This document shows, one piece after another, positions 61,881 to 64,000 of a stretch of DNA of 64,000 bases. The stretch is from Bacteroidota bacterium (GTDB lineage: Bacteria > Bacteroidota > Bacteroidia > Bacteroidales > JACABE01): the NCBI GenBank assembly GCA_026391675.1, contig JAPLDQ010000019.1, forward strand, positions 23,780 through 87,779, given 5' to 3'. The notes below the pieces were generated by a model. That model was not told the origin of the DNA. It was given only the letters and a program-made list of their open reading frames with translations, and did no database searches. A program made the translations under genes and the position numbers. Positions within the stretch are counted from its first letter, which is position 1. Each line of letters opens with the position of its first letter.

Positions 61881-62630
61881 TTATACAATTGAATTCCATA
61901 TTCGCCAGGATGCTTCGGCTTGTGAAGTCAGCATTTTCATCCCATTCTGAACAGTAGCACCATTTAATTCAGCTTTTTTCATAAAAAGTGTTACTTCAGG
62001 GTTATAAATCACATCAATCACAAGATGGGAAGCATTCAAAAATTCATAGGGAAGATCAGGACATGCATCAACCAATGGATACATACCCAAAGGAGTTGTA
62101 TTGATTATCAGCAAATGTTCATCAATCATCTGTTTATTAATTTGATTATAAGAAAGTTGAGCAGTTAAAGGATTTCTACTCACAATTTTATATGCAATAT
62201 TTAATTTTTCCAACACATAAACCACTGCTTTTGAAGCACCACCGTTACCTAAAACCAAGGCTTGCTGATGTATAGGCTTTAACTCAGGCAATAAAATCTC
62301 CTCAAAACCGATAACATCTGTATTAAAGCCTTTTAAATAAACCTGATTTTCTTTTTTAGTAATTTTAATTGAATTTACTGCTCCTACTTTTTGAGCAGTT
62401 TCATCAATTTCATTCAGCAATGGTATTACTTTTTCTTTGTATGGAATGGTTACACTTAAACCGCATAATTCCGGTTCAATTTCAAGTAAATTGAATAATT
62501 CGTCAATTTCTTTTATTGCAAATAATTTAAAAGTGGCATCAGTTATATTTTCTTTCTCAAATTTTGAGTTAAAATAAGATGCCGAAAAAGAATGAGATAA
62601 TGGATAGCCTATTAAACCGTATGATTTCAT
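61881..62630 (-). CDS. aroE: Shikimate dehydrogenase
   Basis: A 249-residue enzyme: NADPH-dependent reduction of 3-dehydroshikimate to shikimate. IGYPLSHSFSASYFN at the N-terminus, LSVTIPYKEKVIPLLNEIDETAQKVGAVNSI (catalytic Lys at about 65), GNGGASKAV nucleotide-binding loop, INTTPLGMYP, and a C-terminal QAEASWRIWN. Follows the phosphosulfolactate synthase gene by 7 bp, probably an operon. Confidence 0.95.
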   Translation of the reverse strand: MKSYGLIGYPLSHSFSASYFNSKFEKENITDATFKLFAIKEIDELFNLLEIEPELCGLSVTIPYKEKVIPLLNEIDETAQKVGAVNSIKITKKENQVYLKGFNTDVIGFEEILLPELKPIHQQALVLGNGGASKAVVYVLEKLNIAYKIVSRNPLTAQLSYNQINKQMIDEHLLIINTTPLGMYPLVDACPDLPYEFLNASHLVIDVIYNPEVTLFMKKAELNGATVQNGMKMLTSQAEASWRIWNSIV

Positions 62631-62637
62631 TAAGCTA

Positions 62638-63405
62638 TTATTTTTCAGGTAAAAACTGATGAAAGGTATCCCCTCTTAAGCCCATACGTAAAGTTTCAAG
62701 AGGGATTACTTCATTTGGAGCAATATTACCCAGATTTACATTGGTTCCGAAATGTTTAATAAACCATACCTGCTGTGATTTGAGTGGTGCTTCCCAAATA
62801 ATTTTTTCAGCAGGAACAGCAGCCAGAATTTTATTTATCAGAACAACATGGGCACTTCCATTTGGGCGATAAATCCCGACAGTTCCGCTTTCACGGGCTT
62901 CAGCAATTACTTTTACAGATCCGGCAGCTAACTCGCTTTGCATCATTTTTACCCAACGGGCAGGTGCAATCATTATTCCGGCTTCCTTAGAACCAACTTC
63001 GGATATAACAGTGTTATCCTGAGCTAAATCACGGATATATTCACACTTTGTATCATGATTCATTTCCATTGAACCGTCAGAAACTTCTATTGTATTAATA
63101 TTCAAACTCTTAATAAATTTTCGATATTCATCATATTTACCTCTGATAACAAAAGCTTCAAAAAGCGTTCCTCCAAAATAAACCCTGATATTATGCTTTT
63201 GATAAAAAGCAATTTTCTCTTTTAAATTATTGGTAAATAAGGAAGTACCAAAACCTAACTTTACAAAATCAATCAGATGACCCGAAGTATTAATCATATC
63301 TTCGGCTTCTCTAAGGCTTAAGCCTTTATCCATAACCATATTAATACCATTTTCACGTGGTTTAATTGTTCTTTCAGGTAATTCGAAAGGTAATTCTATA
63401 AGCAT
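62638..63405 (-). CDS. Phosphosulfolactate synthase-like protein
   Basis: A 255-residue protein; the ATG at 63405 avoids overlap with the upstream gene. KPRENGINMVMDKGLSLREAEDMI, VKLGFGTS, YFGGTLFEA, IEVSDGSMEM and EVGSKEAGIM are characteristic of ComA (phosphosulfolactate synthase), a TIM-barrel enzyme adding sulfite to phosphoenolpyruvate. In methanogens it starts coenzyme M biosynthesis; in Bacteroidota its role is unclear, perhaps sulfonate metabolism. Confidence 0.85.
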   Translation of the reverse strand: MLIELPFELPERTIKPRENGINMVMDKGLSLREAEDMINTSGHLIDFVKLGFGTSLFTNNLKEKIAFYQKHNIRVYFGGTLFEAFVIRGKYDEYRKFIKSLNINTIEVSDGSMEMNHDTKCEYIRDLAQDNTVISEVGSKEAGIMIAPARWVKMMQSELAAGSVKVIAEARESGTVGIYRPNGSAHVVLINKILAAVPAEKIIWEAPLKSQQVWFIKHFGTNVNLGNIAPNEVIPLETLRMGLRGDTFHQFLPEK

Positions 63406-63409
63406 ATAA

Positions 63410-64000
63410 CTATTTGAAATTTGAATGATCAATATCTTTTTTCATTTGGGCAATTATTTCAATAAAAAAATTGTCCAATTTTAATTCGGCGATATATTCA
63501 AAGAAATCATTTATTGACTTTGGATCTAAATCTATAGCTAAAGCAATAGTATTCTGAGCCGTTTTAACTTCTTTATTTAATAACTGATAAGCAGCCAAAC
63601 GATAATATAAGTCAGCGTTTTTAGGCATTTGAATAAGGGCCTGGGAAATTATTTCAACTGCCGATACAATATCACCACTATCCCTGTATGACTCAGAATA
63701 ATCCAGCCAGGCATCCGTATTTTCAGGATCTTCATTGATAACACGTTGGTATATTTCAAGTGCACCTTCCATTTTTTCTTTGTAGAGAATTTCTGCTAAA
63801 ATCAATTGATAATCAACATTATCTTCATTTAAGGAAATGGCTTTTTTAATATCCTGAATCGATTGAGGCACTTTTTTTAATTCATAATAGGATAAGCCCC
63901 TACCCAACCAGGCATCTGAGAAGAACTCATCATGTTCAATTGAACGGCTGTAATAATCTATGGCAGCATTAAAATCTTCCATTTTCTCATAGCATTCGCC
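63410..64000 (-). CDS. TPR-repeat protein, 5'-truncated by window edge
   Basis: The frame stays open to the last base of the window, so the gene begins outside. At least five TPR units are visible (CYEKMEDFNAAIDYYSRSIEH, AWLGRGLSYYELKKVPQSIQDIKKAISL, ADLYYRLAAYQLLNKEVKTAQNTIALAI). A protein-interaction scaffold or regulator, in the likely operon with the phosphosulfolactate synthase and aroE genes (5 and 7 bp gaps). Confidence 0.82.
   Translation of the reverse strand, partial: GECYEKMEDFNAAIDYYSRSIEHDEFFSDAWLGRGLSYYELKKVPQSIQDIKKAISLNEDNVDYQLILAEILYKEKMEGALEIYQRVINEDPENTDAWLDYSESYRDSGDIVSAVEIISQALIQMPKNADLYYRLAAYQLLNKEVKTAQNTIALAIDLDPKSINDFFEYIAELKLDNFFIEIIAQMKKDIDHSNFK

Noticed and set aside
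1..64000. Diversity-generating retroelement
   Set aside because: Two candidate target folds exist, but no reverse transcriptase or template repeat was found in the window.

Overview
The window is from a low-GC Bacteroidota genome. The evidence is the recurring -7 promoter element TAnnTTTG, two large secreted proteins with PKD-like domains and the type IX secretion (CHU_C / gliding-motility) C-terminal domain, and phage genes of the type found in Bacteroidota prophages. Positions 1 to about 56.4 kb are one large siphovirus-like prophage whose left end lies outside the window. Its right end is a tyrosine integrase (55090-56283, minus) next to a tRNA-His(GTG) gene (56430-56504, minus). From 56.6 kb onward the genes look chromosomal: two type IX secreted proteins, a thiamine-binding-family protein, aroE, a phosphosulfolactate synthase homologue and a TPR protein.

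Prophage layout. 1-2880 holds replication genes (primase/helicase, a DnaA-domain-IV-like protein, a Cys-rich protein). 2901-6576 is a divergent, very AT-rich three-gene operon: HEPN-like protein, PrimPol fused to a DEDDh exonuclease, and PLD nuclease fused to a J-domain. 6.9-8.6 kb has three unknown early genes. 8.8-16.7 kb is head operon A: S49 protease with scaffold-like tail, major capsid protein, probable tail tube, several unknowns including a phosphoribosyltransferase-like and a PLD-like protein, and small and large terminase. 16.8-35.9 kb is a 19-kb cargo island between terminase and portal. It holds TPR and GYF-domain proteins, an RNAP alpha-CTD-like protein, a formylglycine-generating-enzyme-fold protein between hairpin-array repeats, ArdC-like and SymE-like genes, a HARE-HTH nuclease cassette, and an expanded DpnII restriction-modification operon. 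36.0-40.4 kb has portal, head completion and tail genes. 41.2-47.4 kb has the tape measure and distal tail proteins. 47.6-48.5 kb is a TIR-domain moron. 48.8-55.0 kb has holin, M23 endolysin, a unimolecular-spanin-like lipoprotein and tail fibre genes.

How it works together. The structural and lysis genes are split into four blocks. Each block starts with a near-identical promoter-like element, YTTGTCCTTT followed by a TAnnTTTG-like box, always 38 bp from first to last base (8761, 36010, 41151, 48713), with very short leaders. I infer a phage late regulon that tolerates cargo inserted between blocks. Cargo carries its own host-type promoters and hairpin terminators, and two single-gene insertions are flanked by duplicated terminator sequence.

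The strongest candidate for an undescribed system is the HEPN / PrimPol-exonuclease / PLD-J operon, where all three genes overlap by ATGA. The prophage also has at least three other probable defence modules (DpnII-type system, HARE-HTH PD-(D/E)XK nuclease, TIR protein). All functions are read from motifs in the sequence; no homology search was run.
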